Shown in pieces: positions 52,441-62,838 of a DNA stretch of 64,000 bases; position 1 is the stretch's first letter; each line of letters begins with the position of its first letter. The notes under the pieces were generated by a model, which searched no databases, was not told the DNA's origin, and worked only from the letters and a program-made list of their open reading frames with translations. The position numbers and the translations under genes are program-made. The stretch is from Parabacteroides sp. Marseille-P3160. Lineage in GTDB: Bacteria; Bacteroidota; Bacteroidia; Bacteroidales; Tannerellaceae. The stretch lies in assembly GCF_900162725.1 (NCBI RefSeq), contig NZ_LT799418.1, positions 4,224,548-4,288,547 on the forward strand, written 5' to 3'.

Positions 52441-55128
52441 ATGCAGAAGAAACATCTATGGTATGAACTGGACATTCCTGAAGTAATTAATGAATTAAAA
52501 TCAGACAAGGAATACGGATTGGCGGAAGCCGAAGTCCAAAACAGACTGTCGGAATACGGGAAAAATACCTTACCTCAGAAGAAACAGGTAAGCCTCCTCA
52601 TTCGTTTCTTGAAACACTTCAACGATATTCTTATTTATGTTCTTTTTGTTGCGGCCATTGTTACCGCTTTTTTAGCCCATTACGCCGATACGGTGATTAT
52701 CCTGATCGTAGCCGTCGTAAACGCAACGATCGGATTCCTGCAGGAAAGCAAAGCGGAGAAAGCCTTGGAAGATATCAAGAAACTGCTTTCTCCCAAGGCT
52801 CACATACGAAGGGACGGAAAGCGCCAGGAGATTGATGCGACCGAGCTTACAATCGGCGATATCGTATTGCTGAGCCCCGGCGATAAAGTACCTGCCGATC
52901 TAAGGTTAATAAGGACGGATAACCTGAAAATCGAAGAATCTACGTTGACCGGTGAATCGGTACCTTCGGAAAAAAAGACAGAGGCCCTGCCGGCTGAAAC
53001 GATGCTTGGCGACCGGGTTAACATGGCGTTTTCGAGTACGACCGTAAGCGCGGGAACAGGCGTAGGTATTGTTACGGCAACAGGAAAAGATACGGAAATC
53101 GGAAAGATAAACGAGATGATTTCCCAGGTAGAAGAAATCACAACGCCATTGCTGAAACAGACGGCACAATTCGGGAAAACGGTATCGGTCGTCATTGTCG
53201 GCATCGCGGTTCTGATTTATTTGTTCGGCTATTTTTTCCGGAATTACGAATCGGGCGAATTGCTGATGTCGGTGATCGGACTGGCAGTAGCTGCGATACC
53301 CGAAGGCTTACCTGCTATTCTATCAATTATTTTGGCTATCGGCGTTCAGAATATGGCCAAACGAAATGCCATTGTCCGCTATCTGCCTTCGGTAGAAACG
53401 CTGGGATCCGTATCGGTGATTTGTTCGGATAAAACGGGAACGTTGACAAAGAATGAGATGACGGTAAAAACCGTTGAAATAAAAGAAGGTGATTTCCACG
53501 TATCAGGAACCGGATATGCACCGGATGGGGATATCCTGGAGGGTGATGAAAAGGTGGATTTCACAATCCGGCCTGTACTGAAGGAGCTGATCGACTGCTT
53601 CCGGATCTGCAACGAATCCTCTTTGGGTAAGGATGAGGAGGGGAATTGGGTGGTCAAAGGCGACTCTACCGAAGGGGCTTTGGTCACTCTATACGAGAAA
53701 GCGGACATCGATCATCATCCGCCTAAACGTATTTCGACGATTCCGTTTGATTCGGAATATAAGTATATGGCCACTTTGGTCGAGGGTGAAACCGGATCTA
53801 TTATCTATATCAAAGGCGCCCCCGACCGGTTACTGAATATGGCCGAAAAAGAGAAAGCCGATGGTAATTATACCGATTTCGACCGGGTTTATTGGGAAGG
53901 AAAGATTACGGAATTGGCTCGAAAAGGCCAACGTATCATCGGCGGAGCATATAAAAAGGTAGGAAAGGATATACAACAGATCCGGCATGAGGACATACAT
54001 GACGGTATTGTGTTTTTAGGATTGGCAGGGATCATCGACCCTCCGCGTGAGGAGGCGACCGAAGCGATCCGGCAATGCGCCGAAGCCGGCATTTCCGTGA
54101 AAATGATTACCGGCGACCATGTAGATACCGCCATGGCTATCGGCAAAGAAATGGGAATCGGCGACGGCACCAAAGCACTGCAAGGAAAGGATCTTGAAAA
54201 CATGACGGACGAAGAGTTTGAGGTGGCTGCACGGGAATATGACGTGTTCGCACGAACCAGCCCCGAACATAAACTAAAGTTGGTGACCGCCCTCCAAAAC
54301 ACAGGCGCCGTTTCGGCCATGACGGGCGACGGTGTAAACGATGCACCGGCCTTGAAAAAAGCGGATATCGGTATCGCTATGGGGATCAAGGGCACGGAGG
54401 TAACCAAAGATGCCGCAGCAATGGTATTGGCCGATGACAATTTCAGTACGATTATCGCCGCCGTGGAAGAAGGACGCAGGGTGTATGACAATTTAAAGAA
54501 AACAATCCTATTTATCCTTCCGACCAACGGCGCCGAAAGTTTTCTTATTATAGCCAGCATCTTGTTCGGATTCATGATGCCGTTGACGCCTATCCAGATC
54601 CTATGGGTAAATATGGTGACATCGGTTACGGTTTCTTTGGCCCTGGCTTTCGAGAAAATAGAGCCTAATGCGATGAAACGACCTCCGCGTTCCCCTAAAA
54701 CACCTTTGCTTAGCGGATATTTTATCTGGCGTATCTTATTTGTATCCGTACTTATCGGGGGCGGGACTTTATGGATGAGCATGAAGTTGATTGCAAACGG
54801 GATGAATGAAGAACTGGTCCGGACGATCACACTGCAAACGATCGTCATCACCCAAATGTTCCACTTATTTAACAGCCGGACGATCCGTGATTTCGCTTTG
54901 AGCAAAGACTTCTTTACCAATAAGGCGGTTTTCGTGGTTTGTGCACTATTAATCCTATTGCAAACCGGCATTAGCTATCTCCCCTTTATGAATAATGTAT
55001 TCGGAACAGTCCCATTGGGAATTCACGACTGGCTTTATCCGGTTGCGTTGGGCTTCCTTGTTTTTGTGATCGTAGAGATAGAAAAATTCGTGATGCGTTG
55101 CTGGAAAGGCCATACGCTTGAAGTATAA
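52441..55128 (+). CDS. Cation-translocating P-type ATPase (P2A/calcium-type)
   Basis: An 895-residue pump with the standard order: N-terminal cation ATPase domain, TGES loop (LTGESVPSEKK), first membrane pairs, the phosphorylated Asp 330 in SDKTGTLTKNE, the KGAP nucleotide-binding loop, MTGDGVNDAPALKKADIGIAMG and a C-terminal set of about six membrane helices. The intramembrane EGLPAIL (PEGLP) motif and overall length fit calcium or other P2-type pumps. It stands alone; transported ion is not proven. Confidence 0.93.
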   Translation: MQKKHLWYELDIPEVINELKSDKEYGLAEAEVQNRLSEYGKNTLPQKKQVSLLIRFLKHFNDILIYVLFVAAIVTAFLAHYADTVIILIVAVVNATIGFLQESKAEKALEDIKKLLSPKAHIRRDGKRQEIDATELTIGDIVLLSPGDKVPADLRLIRTDNLKIEESTLTGESVPSEKKTEALPAETMLGDRVNMAFSSTTVSAGTGVGIVTATGKDTEIGKINEMISQVEEITTPLLKQTAQFGKTVSVVIVGIAVLIYLFGYFFRNYESGELLMSVIGLAVAAIPEGLPAILSIILAIGVQNMAKRNAIVRYLPSVETLGSVSVICSDKTGTLTKNEMTVKTVEIKEGDFHVSGTGYAPDGDILEGDEKVDFTIRPVLKELIDCFRICNESSLGKDEEGNWVVKGDSTEGALVTLYEKADIDHHPPKRISTIPFDSEYKYMATLVEGETGSIIYIKGAPDRLLNMAEKEKADGNYTDFDRVYWEGKITELARKGQRIIGGAYKKVGKDIQQIRHEDIHDGIVFLGLAGIIDPPREEATEAIRQCAEAGISVKMITGDHVDTAMAIGKEMGIGDGTKALQGKDLENMTDEEFEVAAREYDVFARTSPEHKLKLVTALQNTGAVSAMTGDGVNDAPALKKADIGIAMGIKGTEVTKDAAAMVLADDNFSTIIAAVEEGRRVYDNLKKTILFILPTNGAESFLIIASILFGFMMPLTPIQILWVNMVTSVTVSLALAFEKIEPNAMKRPPRSPKTPLLSGYFIWRILFVSVLIGGGTLWMSMKLIANGMNEELVRTITLQTIVITQMFHLFNSRTIRDFALSKDFFTNKAVFVVCALLILLQTGISYLPFMNNVFGTVPLGIHDWLYPVALGFLVFVIVEIEKFVMRCWKGHTLEV

Positions 55129-55191
55129 AAACATTTCCTGACTAAGATTGCCGGCATGGTTTTGAAACCCATGTCGGTAAAGAAAACGACT

Positions 55192-55230
55192 CCCCGGTGT
55201 GAAAACAGATCTTCACACCGGGGTTTTAAC
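55192..55230 (+). terminator. Intrinsic terminator of the P-type ATPase gene
   Basis: CCCCGGTGTGAA (55192-55203) pairs with TTCACACCGGGG (55212-55223) over 12 bp, followed by TTTT. Confidence 0.9.
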
Positions 55231-55559
55231 ATTCCAGACCGCTTATACACCTCAAAATACCATAACAAGGGTATTTACTCTTTTCATGGTTTAGTTTTCC
55301 TTTGCAGAAACATTCTATTATTAGACACAAAGAAGATTAATAATGACAAAAACATTTACGGCAGTGAAAAGACACAAACTTTTTTCACACAAAATTTATA
55401 CCAAAGAATTTTTCAACAATCTCGCAATCTGTCCGCATATGCAAATGCATTTCTTTTCTTGTTGATTAATCTCAGGACGTTATGCGCATTTTTATTCTCA
55501 TTAGACTGAAAGAATGAGAATGTTTTTTAGTTATCAACTTATTTTAAAATAAACTTTTT
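55231..55559 (+). other. Untranslated region ahead of the second SusC gene
   Basis: About 330 AT-rich bases with no supported gene. It should hold the promoter and leader of the SusCD-TlpA operon, but I find no good TAnnTTTG there and no riboswitch or RNA gene was recognised. Confidence 0.4.
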
Positions 55560-58500
55560 ATGTATAAACACAAATCGAATCGCTATTTTCTCATAGCGGG
55601 AATAGTCTTATTCGTTATATTCGGAGGGATCGGAATTCCCCTTCACGCTCAAACGATTCTGAAAGGAGAAGTGGTCGACCAGAACCAAGCCCCTCTTCCG
55701 AGCGTAAATATTACGATAAAAACGGCTGAACAAGCATACGCTGTTTCTGATATCAATGGCCGGTTTTCCATCTCCATCTCTCAGGAACTGCCAGTGACTC
55801 TTGTATTCAAATACTTAGGATACAAACCCTTGGAAATAGATATCTACGACCAGAATGAACCTATTCATGCGGTTCTTTCTGAAAACAACAATATTTTAAA
55901 TGAAGTAGTCGTTACGGCCTTAGGTATAAATAAGGAAAAAATTTCATTGGGTTATACGACACAGGAATTAAAAAGCGAGGCGTTGAGCGGTAATAAGGAA
56001 ACAAACTTATTAAACTCGCTTTCCGGGAAGCTGGCCGGTGTACGCATCACCAATTCCCAGGGAGATATGGGTTCCTCGCGAATTGTGATCCGCGGTGAAA
56101 CCTCTATCGCAGGGAATAATCAACCCTTGTTCATTGTAGACGGTGTACCGGCGGACAATTCACAACTGAATGCCGGAGGTGCGACACGCGACTTCAGAAA
56201 CGCTATTGCTGATTTAAACAGTGAAGATATTGAATCAATTAGTGTCCTGAAAGGACCGAATGCTGCTGCACTCTATGGCTCAAGAGCTGCCCATGGTGTT
56301 GTTCTGATTACAACAAAGACCGGAAAAGAGCAAAAAGGAATCGGCATTGGAGTTAATTCGGGCATAAATTTCTCCCGGGTAACGACACTCCCTAAGTTCC
56401 AGGACGTTTTCGGACAAGGAGCTACGGGGCAGTTCAGCTATGTGGATGGAAAAGGCGGAGGCGTTAACGACGGAGTGGATGAAAGTTGGGGACCGGAAAT
56501 GGACGGCCGCCTAATTCCGCAATTCTATTCCAACGGGGTAGCTGTTCCCTTTGTTTCGCATCCGGATAATGTGAAGGATTTCTTCGAAACAGGAATTACC
56601 TATAATAACGGCATTTCTATCGCCGGATCGGATGAGAAATACGATTTCCGTTTAGGGGTAAATCATGAAGACCAGCGGGGAACGGTTCCCAACACTCAAA
56701 TTAAGAAGACTAATTTTAGCATCAACACGAACTATCAATTAGCCAAATGGTTGAAAGTAGGCGTAACGGCCAATTACATCGTAACGGACGTACCCAACCT
56801 TCCCGGAGGTCCTTCCGGCAACCGGGCCGCCGGTGTGATGCTCCAGTTTCTCTGGTTCGGGCGCCAAGTCGATATGAATGAGCTGAAGAAAGATTGGAAT
56901 AACAACTGGAATAACAGCTATTACAGTAATCCTTATTGGAGAGCCTATTACAACACCGTCGAACAAAACCGTAACCGCCTGATCGGAGATATACATGCGG
57001 AATTGAATTTAGCCAAAGGACTTGACTTCAGGTTTAGGACCGGGACGGACTATTACAACGACCGCCGGAAATATAAGATAAAATACGGAACAAACGGTAC
57101 GCCCTATGGTTCGTATTCCGAAGACGCTTATACGATAAACGAGAATAACACGGAAGCAATTCTTACCTATACGCGGGATTTGAACAACGATTTCAGCCTG
57201 GACGCCCTCGCCGGGTTCAATGTACGTAACAAAAAATACGAAAACAACTACCAGCAAGCACCCAGATTAGCTGTTCCGGATCTATATACACTGACTAATT
57301 CAAGGGATCCTTTAGTCTCCTCTAATAATTTCTCAAAACTTAGAGTATACAGCGGCTATGCGTCGGCCCAATTGGGATATCGGAACTTCGCCTTTCTGAA
57401 TCTGACCGCCCGCAACGATTGGTCCTCCACTTTGCCCCGGAAGAACCGTTCTTATTTTTATCCTTCGGTAAATGCCAGCTTGGTTTTATCCGAGGCTTTG
57501 GACATTAAAAACGAAACTCTCAGCTTTTTAAAACTACGTGGAGGATGGTCCGAGGTAGGAAGCGATGCGGATCCTTACCAACTGGCCACTGTTTATAATT
57601 TTGAAACGGCTTTTGAAGGAAATCCGATCCAGACTTCTTCCAAAGAAAAAAATAATCCGGATCTGAAACCCGAGACAACCCGCTCTACCGAACTGGGTAT
57701 CGAGCTGGGACTGTTTAATAACAGGGTACATTTAGACGTTGCGGCATATAACACGAATAGTTTTGACCAGATTCTGAAAGTAAATACGACAGCAGCCAGC
57801 GGTTATACTTCCCAATTGTTAAATGCGGGCAAAATCAACAATAAAGGATTAGAGGTACAGTTGGATGTAATCCCTGTGGAAATAAGCAAGTTCAAATGGG
57901 ATGTAGGGTTGAACTATTCATTAAACCGCAGCAAAGTGAAAGAGCTGGACAAAGAAGGCCTGTTGAAAAGCTATACGATCGCTTCATCAGGTACAACCCA
58001 ATTACTGGCTTCCGTAGGGCAGGCTTACGGTACATTATACGGATCTACCTATCAGCGTGACAACAACGGCAATATCATCGTCGGGTCGGACGGGCTTCCA
58101 AACGCAGATCCAAGCTATAAAGTATTAGGACATTATACTCCTAAATGGGTCGGTGGCATCAGCAATACTTTTACTTACCGGAATCTCGAACTATCCTTTT
58201 TAATCGACGGTAGTATCGGAGGTAAAATTTATTCGGGAACCAACCGGACGGGTATTTATACCGGCGTATTGAAGAGTACGCTCCCCGGACGTAATGCAGA
58301 GAACGGCGGATTGTATTATTACTATGCCGGAGACGATCATGACAATCCGAAAATACTTTTACCTAACGGCGGCTCAGCTCCTGGCGGCGAGACGGTCTTT
58401 GAAGATGGCATCATTGTCGACGGGACAACCGCCGACGGCTCAAAAAACACGGTAGTGGTAAGCGCTGAAGATTACTATAAATCTTTATACAATATTTCCG

Positions 58501-58760
58501 AAGCTTTTATTTATAAAACTTCCTATATCAAGATGCGTGAAATAAAGTTTACCTATACATTCGCCAGGAGTTTGATCAGAAAGGTCGGCCTGCAAGGGGC
58601 CAGTCTCTCTGCCGTAGCCCGTAATGTTTTCTTTATCTATAAAGATGCACCTAATATCGATCCGGAAGTAGCGCTTAATACCGGAAACGGGCAAGGCATA
58701 GAAAGCCTTTCCTTACCGACCACGCGCTCTATTGGTTTTAATCTGAATCTGAAATTTTAA
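55560..58760 (+). CDS. SusC/RagA family TonB-dependent transporter (second system)
   Basis: A 1066-residue outer-membrane transporter. A signal peptide (GIGIPLHAQ) is followed by a carboxypeptidase-regulatory-like domain (KGEVVDQNQAPLPSVN, about residues 36-51), the TonB box and plug (NEVVVTALG, LFIVDGVPADNS, GSRAAHGVVLITTKTG) and a beta-barrel ending GFNLNLKF. It differs clearly from the first SusC. Its 12-base gap to a SusD gene makes an operon with that gene; the thioredoxin lipoprotein gene follows 175 bases after the SusD stop. Confidence 0.95.
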   Translation: MYKHKSNRYFLIAGIVLFVIFGGIGIPLHAQTILKGEVVDQNQAPLPSVNITIKTAEQAYAVSDINGRFSISISQELPVTLVFKYLGYKPLEIDIYDQNEPIHAVLSENNNILNEVVVTALGINKEKISLGYTTQELKSEALSGNKETNLLNSLSGKLAGVRITNSQGDMGSSRIVIRGETSIAGNNQPLFIVDGVPADNSQLNAGGATRDFRNAIADLNSEDIESISVLKGPNAAALYGSRAAHGVVLITTKTGKEQKGIGIGVNSGINFSRVTTLPKFQDVFGQGATGQFSYVDGKGGGVNDGVDESWGPEMDGRLIPQFYSNGVAVPFVSHPDNVKDFFETGITYNNGISIAGSDEKYDFRLGVNHEDQRGTVPNTQIKKTNFSINTNYQLAKWLKVGVTANYIVTDVPNLPGGPSGNRAAGVMLQFLWFGRQVDMNELKKDWNNNWNNSYYSNPYWRAYYNTVEQNRNRLIGDIHAELNLAKGLDFRFRTGTDYYNDRRKYKIKYGTNGTPYGSYSEDAYTINENNTEAILTYTRDLNNDFSLDALAGFNVRNKKYENNYQQAPRLAVPDLYTLTNSRDPLVSSNNFSKLRVYSGYASAQLGYRNFAFLNLTARNDWSSTLPRKNRSYFYPSVNASLVLSEALDIKNETLSFLKLRGGWSEVGSDADPYQLATVYNFETAFEGNPIQTSSKEKNNPDLKPETTRSTELGIELGLFNNRVHLDVAAYNTNSFDQILKVNTTAASGYTSQLLNAGKINNKGLEVQLDVIPVEISKFKWDVGLNYSLNRSKVKELDKEGLLKSYTIASSGTTQLLASVGQAYGTLYGSTYQRDNNGNIIVGSDGLPNADPSYKVLGHYTPKWVGGISNTFTYRNLELSFLIDGSIGGKIYSGTNRTGIYTGVLKSTLPGRNAENGGLYYYYAGDDHDNPKILLPNGGSAPGGETVFEDGIIVDGTTADGSKNTVVVSAEDYYKSLYNISEAFIYKTSYIKMREIKFTYTFARSLIRKVGLQGASLSAVARNVFFIYKDAPNIDPEVALNTGNGQGIESLSLPTTRSIGFNLNLKF

Positions 58761-58772
58761 AAACAAGACGTC

Positions 58773-60203
58773 ATGCTTAAAAATATAATTTATCTTTTAT
58801 TATTTCCGCTCGTCCTCTTTTCTTGCAACGATGAGTTGGACGAAATAAATGAAAATCCGAATGCAACGGAAGACCCCCAGCCGGCTTATCTACTAAGCGG
58901 AAGTTTAAAACATGGGGCGGACTTATATTGGGGAAACAATGCCAATTACAATACGCAACTGCTTTTTGTACAGCATTGGGCATCCATTCAATATACGGAA
59001 TCCGACCGTTATGACATATCGAATACCAGTACGAATGTAACAACACTTTGGAACACCGGTTACGCCACCTTAATTACCGATTTGAATACAATTTTATCCA
59101 TGTCGGAAGAAGAGGCGAACACAAACTATAAAGGGGTCGCGCTGGCCTTACGTTCCTGGGTGTATGTCCTATTAACGGATGCTTATGGGAATATCCCCTA
59201 TTCGGAGGCCGGACAGAGTGTAACGCCGAAATACAATACACAGCAAGAAGTTTATACCGGCCTGCTAAATGATTTGGATGAAGCCCAAGCAAGCCTGGAT
59301 GCCGGAAAAGGTTCTATTAGCGGAGATTTGGTCTACAACGGCAAGATCAATCTATGGAAGAAATTCGTAAACTCTTTAAAGCTCCGCATTGCCCTGCGCA
59401 TCGCCGATCGCGAACCGGAATTAGCCAAGCAAACGATCAATGCATTAGTAGCCGATGCTTCCGGCCTTATCAGCGGCAACCAAGAGAATTTCAAATTCGC
59501 GTATTCCAGCTCTCCCCAGCAGAATCCGCAGGCGGCAAGCTTTGAAACGAGGGACGACTATCGCGTGTCAAAGACGTTAGTCGATAAGTTATACGAGCTC
59601 TCCGATCCCCGTTTGCCCGTCTATGCGCAATTACCTACGGATCCTACCGTCGGGCGGTATGTGGGAGCTACCAACGGATTGTCGAACAGTGATGCCAACA
59701 ACCAAGGATTTGCAAAGACTTCCAAACCGGGTACGTATTTCCTTACCGATGTCTCTCCGGCTACTTTGTTCTCTTATGCAGAAGTCTTGTTTGCCCTTTC
59801 CGAATCAGTCGCCCGGGGATATATCACCGGCAATGCGGAAGATTACTACCGGAGAGCAATCACCGCCTCATTGAATCAGTTTGGAATTACGGATGAAGCG
59901 GTAATCTCCTCCTATCTGAACCAGGAGGGCGTGAAATACAATGCTGCCAACTATAAAAAATCTATCGGAGAACAAAAATGGATTGCCTTCTTCGGACAAG
60001 GGTTGGACGCATTTGCCGAATGGAGACGCCTCGACTATCCGGAGCTGAAGGCCGGACCGGCCAGTGTTTTGGAAGGACAAATACCATTGCGTTTATACTA
60101 TCCCGGAACGGAACAATCCTTAAACGGGAAAAACTACCAGCTTGCCGTTGAAAATCAAGGGAGGGATTTGCTGACGACCCGGCTTTGGTTCGATGTAAAT
60201 TAA
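58773..60203 (+). CDS. SusD/RagB family lipoprotein, SusD_2-like subgroup
   Basis: A 476-residue lipoprotein (signal LLFPLVLFSC). NENPNATEDPQPAYLLSGSL near the start and AEWRRLDYPEL near the C-terminus fit the shorter SusD group (SusD_2). Such pairs often import peptides or small glycans rather than long polysaccharide. It is the second gene of the operon, 12 bases after SusC, and 175 bases ahead of the TlpA-like gene. Confidence 0.9.
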   Translation: MLKNIIYLLLFPLVLFSCNDELDEINENPNATEDPQPAYLLSGSLKHGADLYWGNNANYNTQLLFVQHWASIQYTESDRYDISNTSTNVTTLWNTGYATLITDLNTILSMSEEEANTNYKGVALALRSWVYVLLTDAYGNIPYSEAGQSVTPKYNTQQEVYTGLLNDLDEAQASLDAGKGSISGDLVYNGKINLWKKFVNSLKLRIALRIADREPELAKQTINALVADASGLISGNQENFKFAYSSSPQQNPQAASFETRDDYRVSKTLVDKLYELSDPRLPVYAQLPTDPTVGRYVGATNGLSNSDANNQGFAKTSKPGTYFLTDVSPATLFSYAEVLFALSESVARGYITGNAEDYYRRAITASLNQFGITDEAVISSYLNQEGVKYNAANYKKSIGEQKWIAFFGQGLDAFAEWRRLDYPELKAGPASVLEGQIPLRLYYPGTEQSLNGKNYQLAVENQGRDLLTTRLWFDVN

Positions 60204-60378
60204 TCTACGATAAAGAAAATCGACGTACTCAAGCGAATATTGTACCTGGGTTGACCTGGTGGCCAACCTGGATAAAATAAAAAATTGTGTATGGCGTTTT
60301 CCTATAAACTCTTATTTTTTTAATGAACACGAGTGATTTTATAGCTATATTTACCCTAACCAAATAAAAAAACGAAAG

Positions 60379-61596
60379 ATGAACAAAACAAATAAATATT
60401 TAATTCTCTGCATTATGGCGTTGAATTTTTCATTCGCTTGTCAAAACAGGCCTAAAGAAACCGCAGAACTGAAGGAAGGCAAATGGTATGCCGAGTTCCG
60501 GACGGAAACGAGCCATCGGATCCCTTTTCTATTTGAAGTTACCGATAATCAGGTGACCTTGATAAATGGAACCGAACGAGTATTATTGGACAGTGTCATC
60601 TATCGAGGTGACAGTGTTTTCATTCCAATCAAGGCATACGATACGGAATTACGAGGCGTATTGGCCGGCGATTCCCTGGCCGGGTCGTTCCACCGTTTGT
60701 TTTCCGAGCGGGATAAAGGCATTCCATTTACCGCGGTTTACGGCGACCGCCCCCGCTTTACGATAGAAGGAACTTCGCCCGACTTGCTGGATGGCCGGTG
60801 GGAAGTACAATTTATTACCGATACGGTTACAAACAACTACGTCGGCGTCTTTAAACAAGAAGGATCACAACTGGCCGGATCCATTCTGACCAATTCCGGT
60901 GATTTCCGTTTCTTAGAGGGAGTGATCGACCGGAACGGGTTCCGATTGTCCGCTTTTGCCGGTCTAAGCCCTTATCTTATCCAAGGGAAATTCACGGATA
61001 AAGACCATTTTGAGGGAGAATATGTAACTACACACGGCGTACAGGCAATCAAAGGCACACGTAATAACCAGGCAGCTTTAGCAAATCCGTATTCTTTGAC
61101 TCAACTGAAAAAAGGATACAAGACGTTAGGATTTAAGTTGAAGGACTTGAAAGGGAATGAAGTTTCCTTGTCCGACCCGAAGTATAAAGGCAAGGTTGTC
61201 GTTGTTAGTATCCTTGGAAGCTGGTGCCCTAACTGTTTGGACGAAACCACCTTTCTGGCACCCTGGTATAAAGAGAACAAGGATCGGGGGGTGGAACTGA
61301 TCGGATTGGCTTTTGAACGTAAAGATGATCCGGACTATATCCGGAAAGTGTTGACGAATTTGATTCGGAAGTATGATATAACGTATGATATTCTGGTCGG
61401 CGGAAAGATTGCGGATACAGGCAAGGTATTACCGGAGATTGATAAACTCAAGAGTTTTCCAACGACCTTCTTTATCGATAAGAAAGGAGAAGTAAAGAAA
61501 ATCCATACGGGCTTCAACGGGCCGGCAACCGGTTTGTTTTATGACGAGTTCAAAGCCGATTTCAACAAGACGGTCGATGAGTTGTTAAAGCAATAA
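60379..61596 (+). CDS. TlpA-like thioredoxin-fold lipoprotein
   Basis: A 405-residue protein with a lipoprotein signal (MALNFSFAC). The N-terminal ~230 residues form a beta-rich domain that I do not recognise by name. The C-terminal thioredoxin fold has the redox pair W282-C283-P-N-C286 in GSWCPNCLDE and a cis-Pro in FPTTFFIDKKG. It probably reduces or senses disulfides in imported or periplasmic substrate and follows a SusCD pair, as in other Bacteroidales nutrient loci. Its exact substrate is unknown. Confidence 0.85.
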   Translation: MNKTNKYLILCIMALNFSFACQNRPKETAELKEGKWYAEFRTETSHRIPFLFEVTDNQVTLINGTERVLLDSVIYRGDSVFIPIKAYDTELRGVLAGDSLAGSFHRLFSERDKGIPFTAVYGDRPRFTIEGTSPDLLDGRWEVQFITDTVTNNYVGVFKQEGSQLAGSILTNSGDFRFLEGVIDRNGFRLSAFAGLSPYLIQGKFTDKDHFEGEYVTTHGVQAIKGTRNNQAALANPYSLTQLKKGYKTLGFKLKDLKGNEVSLSDPKYKGKVVVVSILGSWCPNCLDETTFLAPWYKENKDRGVELIGLAFERKDDPDYIRKVLTNLIRKYDITYDILVGGKIADTGKVLPEIDKLKSFPTTFFIDKKGEVKKIHTGFNGPATGLFYDEFKADFNKTVDELLKQ

Positions 61597-61630
61597 GATT
61601 TTCCTATAATAAATTGACATCATACAAATA

Positions 61631-61669
61631 AAAAAGAAAAACTCACGCGTAGTAAATTCTACGCGTGAG
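61631..61669 (-). terminator. Terminator of the SusE-SusD operon
   Basis: CTCACGCGTAG (61642-61652) pairs with CTACGCGTGAG (61659-61669) over 11 bp. On the minus strand it is followed by TTTTTCTTTTTT; on the plus strand there is no T-run. Confidence 0.8.
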
Positions 61670-61701
61670 AAAAATGATTCATTAGTAGGTTAAAATTTAC
61701 C

Positions 61702-62796
61702 TTAAAGCTTCTCGAATTTTATTTTCATCTTATTTACGTCCAAAGTGATTTTATATTCTCCTGCCTGATCAGCATTTATCATCCATTTCAGATCTTCTCC
61801 TCCAATATAAGCCTGAACATCATTACTTGCTATAGACCCATTTGCAACCAAGGGCCTAAATGTTAATGCACCCCAATCTCTTTGTATATAGAATTTTAAT
61901 TCACCCTCCTTTAACGCAACCGTGGCTGTAAATACATTCGGATTAGAATAATCCCATTGCATCTCTATTGCTTTTGCAATGTCCCAATCTGCCGAAGTCG
62001 AATTGCCTATTATATACATATTCTCGTAAACAATAGGAGCATATACAATTTTCATTGCGGTTCGATCAATTTCGACAGAGTATAACCCTTCTTTGTCCGT
62101 AACGGTAAAATAATTATCCGGATCTCCTTCACTTCTCCGCTCTACTAATGTATTATCATCGGCTCCCTTATTAAGGGAAGGTAACATAGTTTCCAAAGTT
62201 GTAATAAATTTAAAGTTCCCATGAGTCAACCTACCTTTCCATGTATAGATTTTACCAATAGAAACTTCATTCAATTTAATCGCTTCCGCCGTATTCATCC
62301 CTGCTTCGGTAGCCGTACCCAAAATAAACAAAGGTTGAGGTTGTTGAGCATAAGTTTGAATAATAACATTTACGGTAGCTATTTCCGGATACACAAATTT
62401 GTCACTCTTTACCTTTGCTACAACTCGAGCCTCTAAATTTGCATATTCTCCGGGATGAATACCCCATTTGCTTATAATAAGATTATTAATCTCCTCAGTA
62501 GTATAACTTTTTTTGAAATCATCAATCACTTCAGGCGATGTGGATGTTTCAAAATTATTATTAGCCAGGTCTAATCTATAGATATACGACACAGTATCGT
62601 TTAATCCTAAATCAAGGCCTTTATTCCAGGAAAAGCTCAAGGCCTCCTGGGTTGCATTACTCTCTAACAATATGATCGTATCTCTCGAGACAGTCAATTC
62701 TAACGGCGTTCCTGTTTGAGGATTATCATCATCGCTACACATCGCAAAAGAAAGTCCTAATATGCAGAGAAATATTATTTTATAAATTGTTTTCAT
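61702..62796 (-). CDS. SusE-like surface starch/glycan-binding lipoprotein
   Basis: A 364-residue lipoprotein (signal LGLSFAMC). An N-terminal SusE-type immunoglobulin domain (LELTVSRDTIILLESNATQ, about residues 32-50) is followed by two similar carbohydrate-binding-like domains (IYTWKGRLTHGNFKFI and FTATVALKEGELKFYI). It lies 42 bases after a SusD gene and would aid glycan capture at the surface. The domain match is good, but ligand is unknown. Confidence 0.85.
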   Translation of the reverse strand: MKTIYKIIFLCILGLSFAMCSDDDNPQTGTPLELTVSRDTIILLESNATQEALSFSWNKGLDLGLNDTVSYIYRLDLANNNFETSTSPEVIDDFKKSYTTEEINNLIISKWGIHPGEYANLEARVVAKVKSDKFVYPEIATVNVIIQTYAQQPQPLFILGTATEAGMNTAEAIKLNEVSIGKIYTWKGRLTHGNFKFITTLETMLPSLNKGADDNTLVERRSEGDPDNYFTVTDKEGLYSVEIDRTAMKIVYAPIVYENMYIIGNSTSADWDIAKAIEMQWDYSNPNVFTATVALKEGELKFYIQRDWGALTFRPLVANGSIASNDVQAYIGGEDLKWMINADQAGEYKITLDVNKMKIKFEKL

Positions 62797-62838
62797 CTAA
62801 TAATAGTTTATTAATATTACAGGTCTTTTAGAGGAAAA

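Noticed and set aside
53889-54971. 360-residue minus-strand open frame inside the P-type ATPase gene
   Set aside because: It is antisense to a strong, fully explained coding gene and has no domain; the sense gene has all P-type motifs.
60249-60272. GGTTGACC/GGCCAACC hairpin after the second SusD gene
   Set aside because: Short imperfect stem without a T-run; not enough for a terminator or RNA call.
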